From Deinococcus sp. Leaf326 (lineage in GTDB: Bacteria > Deinococcota > Deinococci > Deinococcales > Deinococcaceae), in assembly GCF_001424185.1 (NCBI RefSeq), contig NZ_LMOM01000018.1:1-36919 (forward strand): a DNA stretch of 36,919 nucleotides. The letters are read 5' to 3'. Below are positions 1 through 8,808 of the stretch, piece by piece. The notes under the pieces are model-generated. The model was not told the origin of the DNA, ran no database searches, and worked only from the letters and a program-made list of their open reading frames with translations. A program made the translations under genes and the position numbers. Each line of letters starts with the position of its first letter. The stretch's first letter is position 1.

Positions 1-41
1 AGAATGCGGGCACGCTCCCAGAGAGGCTGTGACTTCGACAC
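1..41 (-). CDS. IS4-superfamily transposase, N-terminal codons only
   Basis: A GTG at 41-39 on the minus strand begins a frame reading [13 protein letters not shown]. This matches the first residues of the full transposase at 27894-28994 (there S-T-S-Q-P-L-W). Only about 13 codons are inside the window. The start sits on the edge of a 9-bp hairpin, as in the other copy. Confidence 0.7.
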   Translation of the reverse strand, partial: MSKSQPLWERARI

Positions 42-99
42 TCCCAGACTCTCGCGTCTGGGAGCGCTTTTTTCGTCTTATGCAGGTGCAACTCCTGAG
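1..99 (-). mobile_element. Left end of an IS4-superfamily insertion sequence (cut by window edge)
   Basis: Read on the minus strand, positions 99 to 1 match the left end of the complete element at 27836-28995, with about 5 differences in 99 bases. The match covers the terminal repeat starting CTCAGGAGTTGCA, the A-run, and the CTCCCAGAC/GTCTGGGAG hairpin over the transposase start. The copies are therefore related but not identical. The element ends at 99 and the flanking bases 100-104 (GAATA) are the expected 5-bp target duplication, but the other end lies outside the window. The insertion cuts hsdS. Confidence 0.85.
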
Positions 100-589
100 G
101 AATAGGTATGGAGTTCAATGTTATCTGATTGATTTTCGGTAAAACGGTTCTATCCTGACTCATTGCCGCCATGGAATTAAAATCGTCGGACAATAGCCAA
201 TACTTGAGAAATATTACCGACGACTCTTTTCCAGAAATCGGATACATATCAGCGCTACAAAGCCCAGAAAAATTTACAACTACTGCCTTTCTGAGGTATG
301 GCCGTATCTTAGAATACAGAAGCTGTCCTGGATAAAATACGTGCTTTCCGCTACTTACGCCATCTTCGGCAATAGTGCTGTACGAGAGAAGCCTACCAGT
401 CAAAGACTCTATGTGATTTGGAGCTATATGAGGCATGTCTCCAAATGGAAGTGGATCAACTAAGTTTGACTCGATATTTGCCGCCAGCCCGAATGGCGCC
501 CATTGCCAATTATTCGGAATCTCATGCAGTTCAAGGCCTTTGTAAGTTTCAGGTAATACATCACCCAGAGGCACAGTTTCATCGATCAT
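100..589 (-). pseudogene. hsdS: Type I restriction enzyme specificity subunit HsdS, truncated by IS
   Basis: HsdS gives a type I restriction-modification complex its target sequence. An ATG at 589-587 overlaps the hsdM stop (ATGA), the usual M-S coupling. The 163 codons before the IS read as the first target-recognition domain. Recognisable blocks are L-H-E-I-P-N-N-W-Q-W near the start, then P-F-G-D-M-P-H-I-A-P-N-H-I, Y-P-G-Q-L-L-Y-S-K-I-R-P-Y and N-S-I-P-I-P near the break. HsdS is normally about 400 residues, so the second domain and central helices are lost. The frame stays open through the IS to the window edge and adds an IS-encoded tail. The DNA is visibly AT-richer than hsdM, as is common for exchanged recognition domains. 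The identification comes from family resemblance and position. Confidence 0.85.
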
Positions 590-2061
590 GATAGAACTCC
601 GGCTTCTTCCAGTGTTTGCTGGTCTTCACCTAGTTCCAGCAGGATGGCCCGCAGCTCCTCCATCGCGCCCGCGAGTTCGGTCAGGGCTTCCTCCGCTAGC
701 TGCGAGGGCTCGGGCAGGTCGCCGCTGTCCGCGCTGTCGTCGCGCAGCCAGCTGATGTCTAGGCTGTCGCCCCGCTCACGGATCTCCTCCCGAGTGAATT
801 TTCGGAAGCGGCCCTCGGTGCCCGTGTCCACCCGCCGCGCTAGGGCGTCCTCACTACCCCAAGGATCGTCGCCGTAAGCCTCCTCGAATTCTTGGAAGTG
901 CTCGCGGGTCAGGGGCGTGCGCTTGCCGAACTGCGGCATGTTGGCGCGCAGGTCGTAGACCCATACATCTTTGGTATTGCCTTTCTCGCCGGCGCCACGG
1001 GTAAAGAATAGTACGTTGGTCTTGACGCCCTGCGCGTAGAAGATCCCCGTGGGCAGGCGCAGGATGGTGTGCAGGCGGCACTTGTCCATCAGGTCGGCGC
1101 GAATCTGCTTGCCCTGGCCGCTTTCGAAGAGCACATTGTCTGGCAGGATCACGGCGGCCCGGCCGTGCGTCTCCAGGCTGCGGTAGATGTGCTGAAGGAA
1201 CATGAACTGCTTGTTGCTCGTCTGGAAGGTCAGGTCGGTGCGCCGCGCGTCGCCGGTGCCCTTCTTGGTGCCAAAAGGGGGGTTGCTCAGGATTAGGGTC
1301 GCCTTGCCCAGCTTCTCGTAGTCGGGCGTCAGGGTGTCGCCCAGGTGGATGCCGCTGCGCTCCGGGTCGTTAGCGAGGCCGTGCAGCATCAGGTTCATCA
1401 GTGCGAGGCGGTGGGTGTCGGGCACGAGTTCCATGCCGTGAAAGGCCCGTTCGAAGTAGTCGCGCTGCTTAGCCTCGGCCCAGTCGTAGACGTCCTCATG
1501 CGCCTTGACATAGTGGTCGGCGGCGATCAAAAAACCGCCGGTGCCCGCCGCCGGGTCCTGGATGCGGTCGCCGCTGCCCGGCTTCATCACGGCCACGATG
1601 GCGTCGATGAGCGGCCTGGGCGTGAAGTACTGCCCGGCACCGCTCTTCTTCTCGGTGGCGTTCTTCTCGAGCAGTCCTTCGTAAAGGTCGCCCAGGCCTT
1701 CTTCGCGGGCGCTGTACCAGTCGAGCGTCTCGATGGAGTCGATCAGCTTGCGCAGGGTGGTGGGCTTGCGCATGAAGCTGTTCGCGTCGGCGTAGATCTG
1801 CCCGACGAGCGGGTGCTTGTCCTTGCCCAGGTCGAGGAGCAACTGGCGGTAGAAGTCCAGCACACCCACATTGTTCTGCTTGCGCAGGTCATCCCAGCGC
1901 TTGCCCTCGGGTAGCTGGCCCTCCTCGCCTGTCTCCTTGAGCATCTTGAGGAACAGCAGATAGGTCAGTTCGGTGACGTACTGGTGGTAGGTTACGCCGT
2001 CGTCACGCAGGTCGTTGCACAGGTTCCAGAGCTTCTGGACGATGTCGTTCGTTTTGGTCAT
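586..2061 (-). CDS. hsdM: Type I restriction-modification DNA methyltransferase HsdM
   Basis: Adenine-N6 methyltransferase subunit of a type I restriction-modification system, acting with HsdS and HsdR. It has 491 residues, the normal length. The SAM-binding motif I is D-P-A-A-G-T-G-G-F-L (about residues 169-178) and the catalytic motif IV is N-P-P-F-G (about 260). The N-terminal helical domain (L-W-N-L-C-N-D-L-R-D-D-G) is typical of HsdM_N. The ATG at 2061 lies 14 bases after the small ORF upstream, and the stop overlaps the hsdS start. The gene looks intact although both partners are damaged, so it can modify DNA only if another HsdS is supplied. Confidence 0.95.
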   Translation of the reverse strand: MTKTNDIVQKLWNLCNDLRDDGVTYHQYVTELTYLLFLKMLKETGEEGQLPEGKRWDDLRKQNNVGVLDFYRQLLLDLGKDKHPLVGQIYADANSFMRKPTTLRKLIDSIETLDWYSAREEGLGDLYEGLLEKNATEKKSGAGQYFTPRPLIDAIVAVMKPGSGDRIQDPAAGTGGFLIAADHYVKAHEDVYDWAEAKQRDYFERAFHGMELVPDTHRLALMNLMLHGLANDPERSGIHLGDTLTPDYEKLGKATLILSNPPFGTKKGTGDARRTDLTFQTSNKQFMFLQHIYRSLETHGRAAVILPDNVLFESGQGKQIRADLMDKCRLHTILRLPTGIFYAQGVKTNVLFFTRGAGEKGNTKDVWVYDLRANMPQFGKRTPLTREHFQEFEEAYGDDPWGSEDALARRVDTGTEGRFRKFTREEIRERGDSLDISWLRDDSADSGDLPEPSQLAEEALTELAGAMEELRAILLELGEDQQTLEEAGVLS

Positions 2062-2074
2062 GGTCGGGAGCCTT

Positions 2075-2227
2075 TCAGGATGGAGAGGATGAGGCCAGGG
2101 CGCGGTTTAGCGCCCGCCGGAAGCGCTCGGCGTTGGCTTTTGAGCGCAGAAGGAAGGCCGCCTCACGCCTGGCCCGCCGCCGAGCGACGCGGCGCAGACG
2201 GAGGGCCAGACCAGTAGAGCAGTTCAC
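2075..2227 (-). CDS. Small basic protein between hsdR and hsdM (hypothetical)
   Basis: A 50-codon frame starts at a GTG (2227) and ends 13 bases before hsdM. It reads as an Arg-rich helical peptide (L-R-L-R-R-V-A-R-R-R-A-R-R-E, then L-R-S-K-A-N-A-E-R-F-R-R-A-L). AGGAGG directly abuts the GTG, which is too close for ideal use, so the exact start is uncertain. Its only support is position in the operon and an amphipathic, non-shadow-like composition. No function is recognised. Confidence 0.35.
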   Translation of the reverse strand: MNCSTGLALRLRRVARRRARREAAFLLRSKANAERFRRALNRALASSSPS

Positions 2228-2277
2228 CCTCCTATTCTGCTGCCTACAGCCCAGGTGCTTTGTTCGTGCCTGAACGC

Positions 2278-4371
2278 TTATCCAGCCCGGGCCCAGACCT
2301 CGTCCTGCAGCCGCTCCAGGATGGTCGGCAGCTCGCCCCCGAAGATGCGCTCGTTCAGGCGATCGAAGCCTCCCACCTCGCGGCGTACGGGATTGCTCGG
2401 CTCGTCCATGAAGGCCCGGTCGATCACCTGGTTGGCCTTGAGCTGGCTGGCGAGGCGGGTCAGCCAGGTGGGCTGCGGCGGCGTCCACGTCCGCGAGCCG
2501 AGCAGCCGCGCCAAGGCGGCGTCCACCCGCGCTTCGAACGGCTGCGGGGCCTCGTTCCCGGCAGCCGCCCGAATGAAGCCGATGATGCTCGCGGCAGCGT
2601 CCACCTGCCGCGTCTGCGCGAAAGCGGTGCGCAGCGCCGCCTCGCTGAAGCCCTGACGATCGAGTTCGCGGCGCAGCGCCAGCAGGTCCGCGCGGCCCAG
2701 GCTGCCCGGCCGGGTGAGCACGGCGGTGAGGGCAGGCAGACGGTCGCGCTCGCGCTCGATGAAGGTCAGAAACCCCGCGAGGTAGTCGTCGGGACGCTGT
2801 CCGGTCGGGTAAGCCTGGACGACTGATACCACGGTGTCTTCGTGATCGCTGATGAAGATGGGCTGCCCGCCCCGCGTGCGCCCCGTGTCGAGGACGACCA
2901 TCACCGGCGCGGCACTCTCCAGCAGGACTGGAAGATCGGCCGCGGCCGCGCCCCGTAGGGCCCCCAGGAACGCCTCCACGCTCAGGCTGGTCTCGCCCTC
3001 GAAGGTGTCCTTCGCCGCGTCGGTGAGCCGCCGGCGGACCCGCTGGAGCTTGGCGACGAGTTCGTCACGCAGCAGCAACCGGGCTTCCGGCGTCGGCGCA
3101 CGCAGGGCATCCTCGGCGAGGCTGACGAAGGTGCGGCTGGGCTGGCGGACCACCGGCCCCATGGTCGTGAAGTCCTGCACGGCCTCATAGGCGCGCACGG
3201 CGTCGTAGATGCGGAAGGTCGTCTTGCCGATGTCCGGGGCCTGCCGGGTAGCGCGACCCAGCATCTGCTCGAAGAGAATGCGGCTGCCCACCCGCCGCAG
3301 GAACACTAGGTTGGTGATGGCCGGCACGTCGATGCCGGTGGTCAGGAGGTCCACCGTCACCGCGATGGCCGGCTGAACCTCGGTGCGGAAGCGGTGCGTG
3401 AGCTTGCGCGGCTGGTCACTCTTGCTGGTGATCTTGACCACCGATCCGTCGTCGACCTCGCCATGGACCCGGCGCAGTTCCTCCTTCAGGGTGGCCACGA
3501 TCTCGTCGGCGTGCAGGTCGTTCACGGCGAAGATCAGGGTCTTCTCCGGCCCAGTGGGGCTGATGTTCTGCGCCAGGAAGGCACACACCGCCCGGTTGAA
3601 GCCCCGGGTGATCACGCGGCGGTTGAAATCTTCGACCTCCAGGCCGATGTCGTCCGGGGCCTCGTACAGTTCGGTGGCGTCTGCGCCGGGCGTGTAGGTA
3701 GGGATGGTGTCGCCGCGCCTGAACTGCAGCCCGCTCGTGCTGAGCTCGGTTTCGATGAGATAGGGCGGGTCGTGATCCACCAGGACACCGTCGAGCACCG
3801 CGTCACGGTAGGTGTAGGCGAAGACGGGCAGCCCGAAGATCTGCGTGGTGTGCAGGGCCGGCGTGGCGGTCAGGGCGACTTTCACGGCGTCGAAGTGCTC
3901 CAGCACCTGCCGGTAGCGGCTGACGTACTCCGATTCGTCCCGCCAGCCCAGTTCGGCGTCGGCGAGGTCGCGGTCGAGGGTGTACCCGCGGTGCGCCTCG
4001 TCGACCACGATCAGGTCGTAGGTGTCCACCGGGGGCGGGCTGTCCGACAGCACCCGGCGGGCGAGGCCCTGCACGGTGGTGATGTGGACGGCCGTCGAAG
4101 CGTCGGCTGGGCCGTCGTCGATGCCAGTAAGGCCGAAGGTCTCGGCGAAGGTGCGCGTGCCCTCCAGGCGGGTGGTGGCGAAGCTGCCCTCGGCCTGGAC
4201 AGCGAGGGTCTCGCGGTCGACCAGGAATAGGACCCGCCGGGCGCGTCCGGTCTTCAGGAGGCGGTAGATCAGGGCAATGGCTGTCTTGGTCTTGCCGGTG
4301 CCGGTGGCCATCGCGAGGAGCAGGTCGCGCTGCCCGGTGCGCAGGGCGGCTTCGACCGCCAGGATGGCCAT
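2278..4371 (-). pseudogene. hsdR: Type I restriction enzyme HsdR, motor and C-terminal part (after frameshift)
   Basis: This segment carries the SF2 DNA-translocase part of HsdR. Walker A is M-A-T-G-T-G-K-T-K-T (about residues 21-30 of this frame), the DEAH box is V-V-D-E-A-H-R-G-Y, motif III is L-T-A-T-P, and motif VI is Q-M-L-G-R-A-T-R-Q. A C-terminal helical domain follows. The frame opens at M-A-I-L-A-V-E-A-A-L, which normally follows the nuclease domain within one polypeptide. The upstream frame carries that nuclease part, so the gene is split near 4370. Translated alone, this piece would lack the endonuclease. It ends 50 bases before the small ORF 2075-2227. Confidence 0.88.
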
Positions 4372-5492
4372 TGCCGCAGACCCACGCTGTAGTCGAGATC
4401 CTCGTGGATGAGCTGCGCCTCGGCCGTGTTGACGTTCTGTTCGAGCAGAGCGCGGAGCCCCTCGGGCGTGTGCCAGCCCGGCAGGGGGTAACTCGGGTTG
4501 ACGCTCCGGCGCGCGTCGCGGAACCAGATGCCGCTCTGGGTCTTGAGCTGCGCGAGATACGGGCGGCCGTTGGTGGCATAGAGGAAGGGAATGTGGAACG
4601 GGTCCGGTGCCCCCCAGGGCCTACCGGGAGACGTCATTTCTGGTCCTGACAGGTCGAAGCCCTGGCTGTAACGGGCGGCCTGCTCCAAGCTGCTCATCAC
4701 GGCCTTGTTTATTCGCTTCGCCTCGACCACTGCGACGGGCGTGGCGCCGAGGAACAGGACATAGTCGGCCGGCCCCGTAGCGGTGGGCCATTCCGCGATG
4801 GCCAGATTCCGGCCTGCCTCTGGGCGGGTTCCCAGGCTGTAGCGCAACTTCGCACTGTCGACTTCCCAGCCCACCGACCGGAGTTGGACATCGATCAGCT
4901 GCCGGGTCTGGTCTTCAGTAAGGTCGAGCTGGGTCGCGGCGGCCTGCGCAGCCTGTACGACTCGGGCCGGACTGCTGGGCGCCTGGGCCTGCACCTGAGC
5001 AAGCCGGGCTTCGGCGTCCTGCCGGGCTGCCTCCGCCTGGGCAAGCAGGGCACGCAGGTCTTCAGGACGTTCGGCGGACTGAGGCAGGATGAACTCGCCC
5101 CGCACGTACCCGGCATCGTGGAAGGTCCGGATCAACCACACGCCCAGGATCCAGGCAAACTGCAGAAGATTCAGGGCCTGCTCGTGCTCACCGGTGAAGG
5201 CGTGGCTCGCCTCGTTGCCGGTGCGGCGCAATTCGGTGAGGAGCTGCCAGACCTCCTGCGGAAGGATGCCCTCGCGGCGCAGCCGGGCCAGGCGGTCGTG
5301 CTGCGTTTCGCCCTCAACCAGCAGGCCAGAGCGGGCAGCAATGACCTGCGTCAGCGCCTCAGCGTACTGGCGCAGCTTAAGCAGGGCGGTGTTGGGGTCG
5401 TCGAGAAGGTAGCGTTCCGCGAGGTAGCCCAGCTGGGCCAGGAGAGGATCAGTACGGGCGAGGTCGGCAAAATTGGAATGAGACAAAGTCAC
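4269..5492 (-). pseudogene. hsdR: Type I restriction enzyme HsdR, N-terminal nuclease part (before frameshift)
   Basis: The first part is a DUF4145-like helical domain (G-N-E-A-S-H-A-F, about residues 90-97). It is followed by the HSDR_N PD-(D/E)xK nuclease fold, with A-D-Y-V-L-F and V-V-E-A-K-R as the metal-binding D and E-x-K. The start is GTG at 5492 with CAGGAG 8 bases upstream. Real homology ends at D-Y-S-V-G-L-R-Q (about 4372), and the last 33 residues are out of frame. HsdR proteins usually have about five residues between L-R and the A-I-x-A-V-E block, and here only two remain. A deletion of about 10 bases is therefore as likely as loss of a single base. With hsdS also broken, restriction activity is unlikely. 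Confidence 0.88.
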
Positions 5493-5527
5493 AGGGAAGT
5501 CTCCTGAAGCGGAATGACCGTAGCCTA

Positions 5528-5546
5528 CAGGAGCGTAAACCTCCTG
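5528..5546. promoter_or_regulatory. Inverted repeat upstream of hsdR
   Basis: CAGGAG, a 7-base spacer (CGTAAAC), then CTCCTG lies 36 bases upstream of the hsdR GTG. CAGGAG recurs at 5572-5577, and CTCCTG is also in the hsdR ribosome-binding site (5501-5506). It may be an operator for the restriction operon or only repeated Shine-Dalgarno-like sequence. No regulator is known here. Confidence 0.3.
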
Positions 5547-5715
5547 TCAGACGCAACTGACCTCAGGGTGTCAGGAGACAACAGGTATGACCCCTTCTGG
5601 CTCCATAGAGAGTCAGGGTAGGGGTCACGCCACGGATCGGCCCTGCCCCCGTCCCTCTTGTGCAAACGGCCATTTGCGCAAGTCTGACACATCGTTTCCC
5701 GCTTCCAAGATCCGG

Positions 5716-6627
5716 CTAGCTCAAGATCTGTCGTACGACACCGCGCACCTCATCTCTGAACCAGCGGCTCGCGGCATCTCCATCTGTTCGCATATGCCAA
5801 GTCATCATCACCGGCACGGGCTCAACGCGTACAGGGACTGGACGTCTCTCCAGTCCTAAGGCGCTCAGTGTCGCTCCCATCATCTTCGCGGGCACACTGA
5901 TGAGCAGCTCACTTTGGGCGGCAAGCTGTGCAGCGACCGCTGCGACCGGGACAGCCACGACAACTTCGCGGGTCAGTCCCTGCTTCGCAAGTGCAACATC
6001 CACCGGGCCATGCAGACGACCTCGACGCGAAACACTGACGTGTTGTGCCGCTGCAAACCGCTCCGCTGTCAGCTCCCCTGTCAGCAACGGATGCTGCGCC
6101 CGCAACGCCACAGTCAGGTGGTCATGCCCGACCACTTCCGTCACCAGATCCGGTGCCGGTGGAGGAGCCGCGCCCAACATGAGATCGGTCTCGCCGCGGC
6201 GCAGATCTTGCACCTCTTCGTCCGTACGCCCCTGGGTCTCACTCAGCAAGCGTAATTGCACCCTTGGTGCTTGCCGTGTCACTTCGCTGACCACGTGTGG
6301 CACCAGTGCATCCAGCAAGGCGTCGTGCCCGCGCAACGTAAAGGAGCGCTGGAGCGTCGCAAGATCGAGGGCCTCTGGGGGCTGGAGGAGTGCCCGTGCC
6401 TGGAGCACCGTGGCATGCACCTGTTCCTGGATGCTCAGGGCATAGGGCGTCGGTGTCATGAACCGGCCGCTGCGAACCAGGATGGCGTCCCCGGTCACCC
6501 GCCGGATCCGCCCCAGCGTACGGCTCATCGCCGGTTCAGACAGGTTCAGCCGGAAGGCCGCGCCGCCGACACTGCCCTCTTCTAAGAGCACATCTAACGC
6601 CCTCAACAGATTCAGATCGAGTTGCAT
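5716..6627 (-). CDS. LysR-family transcriptional regulator
   Basis: 303 residues, the normal LysR length. The N-terminal winged helix is Q-L-D-L-N-L-L-R-A-L-D-V-L-L, with G-G-A-A-F-R-L-N-L-S-E-P-A-M-S-R as the recognition helix (about residues 20-36). A two-lobed ligand-binding domain follows (V-Q-L-R-L-L-S-E, D-L-M-L-G-A-A-P). It is divergent from the phosphatase-like gene at 6708, the standard arrangement for a LysR regulator controlling its neighbour and itself. There is no Shine-Dalgarno. A TATCTT 8 bases before the ATG on the minus strand suggests a leaderless message. The effector is unknown. Confidence 0.92.
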   Translation of the reverse strand: MQLDLNLLRALDVLLEEGSVGGAAFRLNLSEPAMSRTLGRIRRVTGDAILVRSGRFMTPTPYALSIQEQVHATVLQARALLQPPEALDLATLQRSFTLRGHDALLDALVPHVVSEVTRQAPRVQLRLLSETQGRTDEEVQDLRRGETDLMLGAAPPPAPDLVTEVVGHDHLTVALRAQHPLLTGELTAERFAAAQHVSVSRRGRLHGPVDVALAKQGLTREVVVAVPVAAVAAQLAAQSELLISVPAKMMGATLSALGLERRPVPVRVEPVPVMMTWHMRTDGDAASRWFRDEVRGVVRQILS

Positions 6628-6629
6628 TC

Positions 6630-6643
6630 AAGTAAAGATACTT
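6630..6643. promoter_or_regulatory. Candidate LysR operator between divergent genes
   Basis: AAGTA, 4 bases, TACTT is a perfect dyad just upstream of the LysR start codon. GTTGCAT also occurs twice at 6621-6627 and 6652-6658, on either side of the dyad. The position between divergent genes fits autoregulation and control of 6708-8200. It is an inference from position and symmetry. Confidence 0.45.
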
Positions 6644-6707
6644 CTGCGTCAGTTGCATTTGTAGTTAAGTTGTCGGGCGGATAAGGTCGGTGTCAGGAGG
6701 TTCTTCC

Positions 6708-7523
6708 ATGACAACTCAACCCGATCAACTGCTCCTTGACCCTGTGGTGCACGCCTTGCGCGAAGCGGGTACTGTACTTCGCTCCCGCTTCGATCCCCAT
6801 CGCCGCCCGCCTACAACCCTGGAGGACGTCGTCCAGGCCATTGACGCCAATGACGCTGCTGTTCTGGAGGTCCTGCGCCCCCGCCTGGAAGCTCTTCGCC
6901 CCCAGGCCCATTGGGCAGAGGACGAATTGGAAAGCGGGGCCCTGCCAGACGGAGAGTGGTGGGTGGTGGACCCGGCCGAAGGCAACATCAACCACGTGCA
7001 GGGCCTGACCGAGTGGGGCGTCACCGCCACGCTGATCCGTGACAACCAGCCTGTCCTGACCGCCGCCTATCTCCCCCTGCAAGAGCAGCTCTTCACGGCG
7101 GTTCAGGGAGGCGGCGCCTTCCTGAACGGAACGCCGCTGCAGGTGTCGGACAAGCGGGAGTTGCAGGCCGCCATCGTCGGCACGGGACAGGCCCGACCCG
7201 GGGAAGACCCGCGTGACCTGTACCGCTTAGGTCTCTCCGTCCCAGCCGTGATGGAACGCGCCCTGGTCGTGCGCGTGTCGGTCCCGGCCACCCTCCCGCT
7301 GCTGGAGGTCGCGTCTGGACATTTGGACGCGTTCTGGCAGTTCAGCGGTGTGCGCAGCGGGCTGGTGTCCGGGGCACTCCTGGTCCAGGAGGCGGGCGGT
7401 CAGGTCACGGACGTGCTCGGGCAGCCTTGGACGGTGCAGAGTTCGACCTTCGTGGCCAGCACGCCCGGGATTCACACCGCACTGGTCGACGTGCTGTCAC
7501 CCCTCGATGGGGCGGGGGCCTGA
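6708..7523 (+). CDS. Inositol monophosphatase family protein with atypical active site
   Basis: 271 residues with the overall layout of the IMPase/FBPase/CysQ Mg-dependent phosphatases. ATG 6708 is chosen because AGGAGG lies 7 bases upstream. An in-frame ATG at 6690 lacks such a site. The usual D-P-x-D-G-T signature reads D-P-A-E-G-N (about residues 90-95), changing the second metal-binding Asp to Glu and the Thr to Asn. The second signature (W-D-x-x-A-G) is replaced by L-V-S-G before A-L-L-V-Q-E-A-G-G. The upstream acidic motif A-E-D-E is kept. Catalysis may be altered or lost. The stop overlaps the next start (TGATG), so the two genes are coupled. Confidence 0.85.
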   Translation: MTTQPDQLLLDPVVHALREAGTVLRSRFDPHRRPPTTLEDVVQAIDANDAAVLEVLRPRLEALRPQAHWAEDELESGALPDGEWWVVDPAEGNINHVQGLTEWGVTATLIRDNQPVLTAAYLPLQEQLFTAVQGGGAFLNGTPLQVSDKRELQAAIVGTGQARPGEDPRDLYRLGLSVPAVMERALVVRVSVPATLPLLEVASGHLDAFWQFSGVRSGLVSGALLVQEAGGQVTDVLGQPWTVQSSTFVASTPGIHTALVDVLSPLDGAGA

Positions 7524-8200
7524 TGTCAGGCGCCCCCCTCACTGTCAGCATCCTGGGCACCGGTCGCGTCGGCACGCATCTCGCGATAGCGCTTCTTCAG
7601 CAAGGCCATACGGTCATCCTGGGCAGCCGCTCCCCTGAAGAGGCCACCGCTCGCTGGACGGGGCCCACCGTGCCGATTCTTCCCCTAGCAGCAGCGGCAA
7701 GCGCGGCTCCGCTCGTCGTGAATGCCTTACCCGGCGAGCAGGCCTTGACCGTACTCAGCGGTCTGGAAACCGCGCTCGCTGGCCGGGTCCTGCTGGATGT
7801 GGCCAATGCCACGACCCGCACGGAGGGGGGTCTGACCCTGCTCTATCCTGGGAGCAGTCTGGCCGAACGGCTTCAACTGGTGCTGCCGGAGACGCGAGTG
7901 GTGAAGTCGCTCAATACCATGATGTACCGCGTCATGACCGATCCACAGGGACAGGCTATGCCGCCGACCGTGTTCCTTGCAGGAAACGATGATGGGGCCA
8001 AGCAGGCTGTCCGGGAACTGCTGGGGGCCCTGGGATGGCAGCCGGAGTGGCAACTGGACTTGGGGGACGTCACGGCGGCGCGCGGTACGGAAGCGCTGTT
8101 TTTGGTGGTGCCGTCTCTGGTGCAAGTCTTGGGGTTTGTCCCGTTCAGTGTGAGCGTGACGCAAGCCAGGAAGTCTGGGCTCGAGCAGACGAATCGATAG
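7523..8200 (+). CDS. NAD(P)-binding protein of the F420-dependent NADP oxidoreductase type
   Basis: About 225 residues. The N-terminal Rossmann loop reads S-I-L-G-T-G-R-V-G-T-H-L-A (GxGxxG at about residues 11-16), followed by G-S-R for the NADP phosphate. A long hydrophobic middle part and K-S-L-N-T-M-M-Y-R, the segment typical of this fold near the active site, follow. The start at 7523 overlaps the upstream stop. With the LysR regulator and the IMPase-like protein it forms a small redox/metabolic cassette whose substrate is not evident. An F420 role is not implied: many members use NADP with other partners. Confidence 0.85.
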   Translation: MSGAPLTVSILGTGRVGTHLAIALLQQGHTVILGSRSPEEATARWTGPTVPILPLAAAASAAPLVVNALPGEQALTVLSGLETALAGRVLLDVANATTRTEGGLTLLYPGSSLAERLQLVLPETRVVKSLNTMMYRVMTDPQGQAMPPTVFLAGNDDGAKQAVRELLGALGWQPEWQLDLGDVTAARGTEALFLVVPSLVQVLGFVPFSVSVTQARKSGLEQTNR

Positions 8201-8223
8201 GAGAACCTGATACCTCCGTCTCT

Positions 8224-8249
8224 CTTGCGGAAACGAGCGTTTCTGCAAG
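8224..8249. terminator. Hairpin downstream of the 6708-8200 operon
   Basis: CTTGC and GAAACG pair with CGTTTC and GCAAG around an AG turn, with one mismatch. It begins 23 bases after the stop of the oxidoreductase-type gene. It lacks a T-run, so it may be a 3'-end stabilising hairpin or a weak terminator. Confidence 0.4.
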
Positions 8250-8385
8250 GGAGGCGGGAGCGGAGGCTGGACGCACAATTTGGGGTGCGCAAACCTGTTG
8301 CTTTAGATCCTCAATTGGCAAGACCTTTGCGCAAGCCGCCGCCAGAGCAACCTCCTATCCCTTACTTTCTATTTCACTTATTTCA

Positions 8386-8410
8386 CTTGACCTCTCTCCA
8401 AGAGGTCAAG
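8386..8410 (+). promoter_or_regulatory. Perfect stem-loop covering the ribosome-binding site of the 8411 antitoxin
   Basis: CTTGACCTCT, a 5-base loop (CTCCA), then AGAGGTCAAG lies directly before the ATG at 8411. The 10-bp stem is perfect. The right arm contains AGAGGT, the only Shine-Dalgarno-like stretch, so the RNA hairpin would hide it. As DNA it is also a good operator for autorepression by the antitoxin. Confidence 0.55.
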
Positions 8411-8808
8411 ATGACGTTGCAACTGAAACAGGTCGTCCAGCAGGAAGATCTTCGTCTTGTCCAGGACGCCCTGACCCAGCTGGAGCAGGGCGAACGTACT
8501 GTGACACTTCCCTCTGTGTTCACACCCTTTCTCAGCGATCTCCTCCGCCATATCCAGCAAGGCGAAGCGTTGACCGTTGTCACGACAGAGCAGGAGTTCA
8601 CGACCAACGAGGCGGCCGCGCTTCTTGGAGTCAGCCGACCCTTCCTCATCCACAACCTGCTCGACGCCGGCATGCTCCCTTCCATCGCGTCGGCAGTCAT
8701 CGCCGGATTTCCGCAGGGGATCTACTGGCTTACCGCGAGGAACAGCAGAGGCGCTCTGCTCTGCTCGACGAACTGGCCGGAGAGGCTCAGGACCTAGACC
8801 TCTACTGA
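8411..8808 (+). pseudogene. Excisionase-like HTH antitoxin of a PIN-type toxin, frameshifted
   Basis: The first 96 codons encode a helical N-terminus and a MerR/excisionase-type helix-turn-helix (T-T-N-E-A-A-A-L-L-G-V-S-R-P-F-L-I, about residues 60-76). Antitoxins of this kind continue with F-H-R-V-G-S-H-R-R-I and a D-L-L-A-Y-R-E-E-Q tail. Both are present but in the next frame, from about 8688 to the stop at 8806-8808. Restoring one base near 8686-8690 gives a 132-residue protein of normal layout. The remains of the toxin follow immediately. Either the gene is dead or there is a one-base sequence error. Confidence 0.75.

Noticed and set aside
1345..1914. 189-codon plus-strand frame inside hsdM
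   Set aside because: It is the antisense shadow of a clear HsdM and has no family signature.
3394..4230. 278-codon plus-strand frame inside hsdR
   Set aside because: It is the shadow of helicase motifs on the opposite strand, caused by high-GC third positions.
7227..8292. Several long overlapping minus-strand frames in the oxidoreductase region
   Set aside because: They conflict with the well-supported, coupled plus-strand genes and lack starts with ribosome-binding sites.
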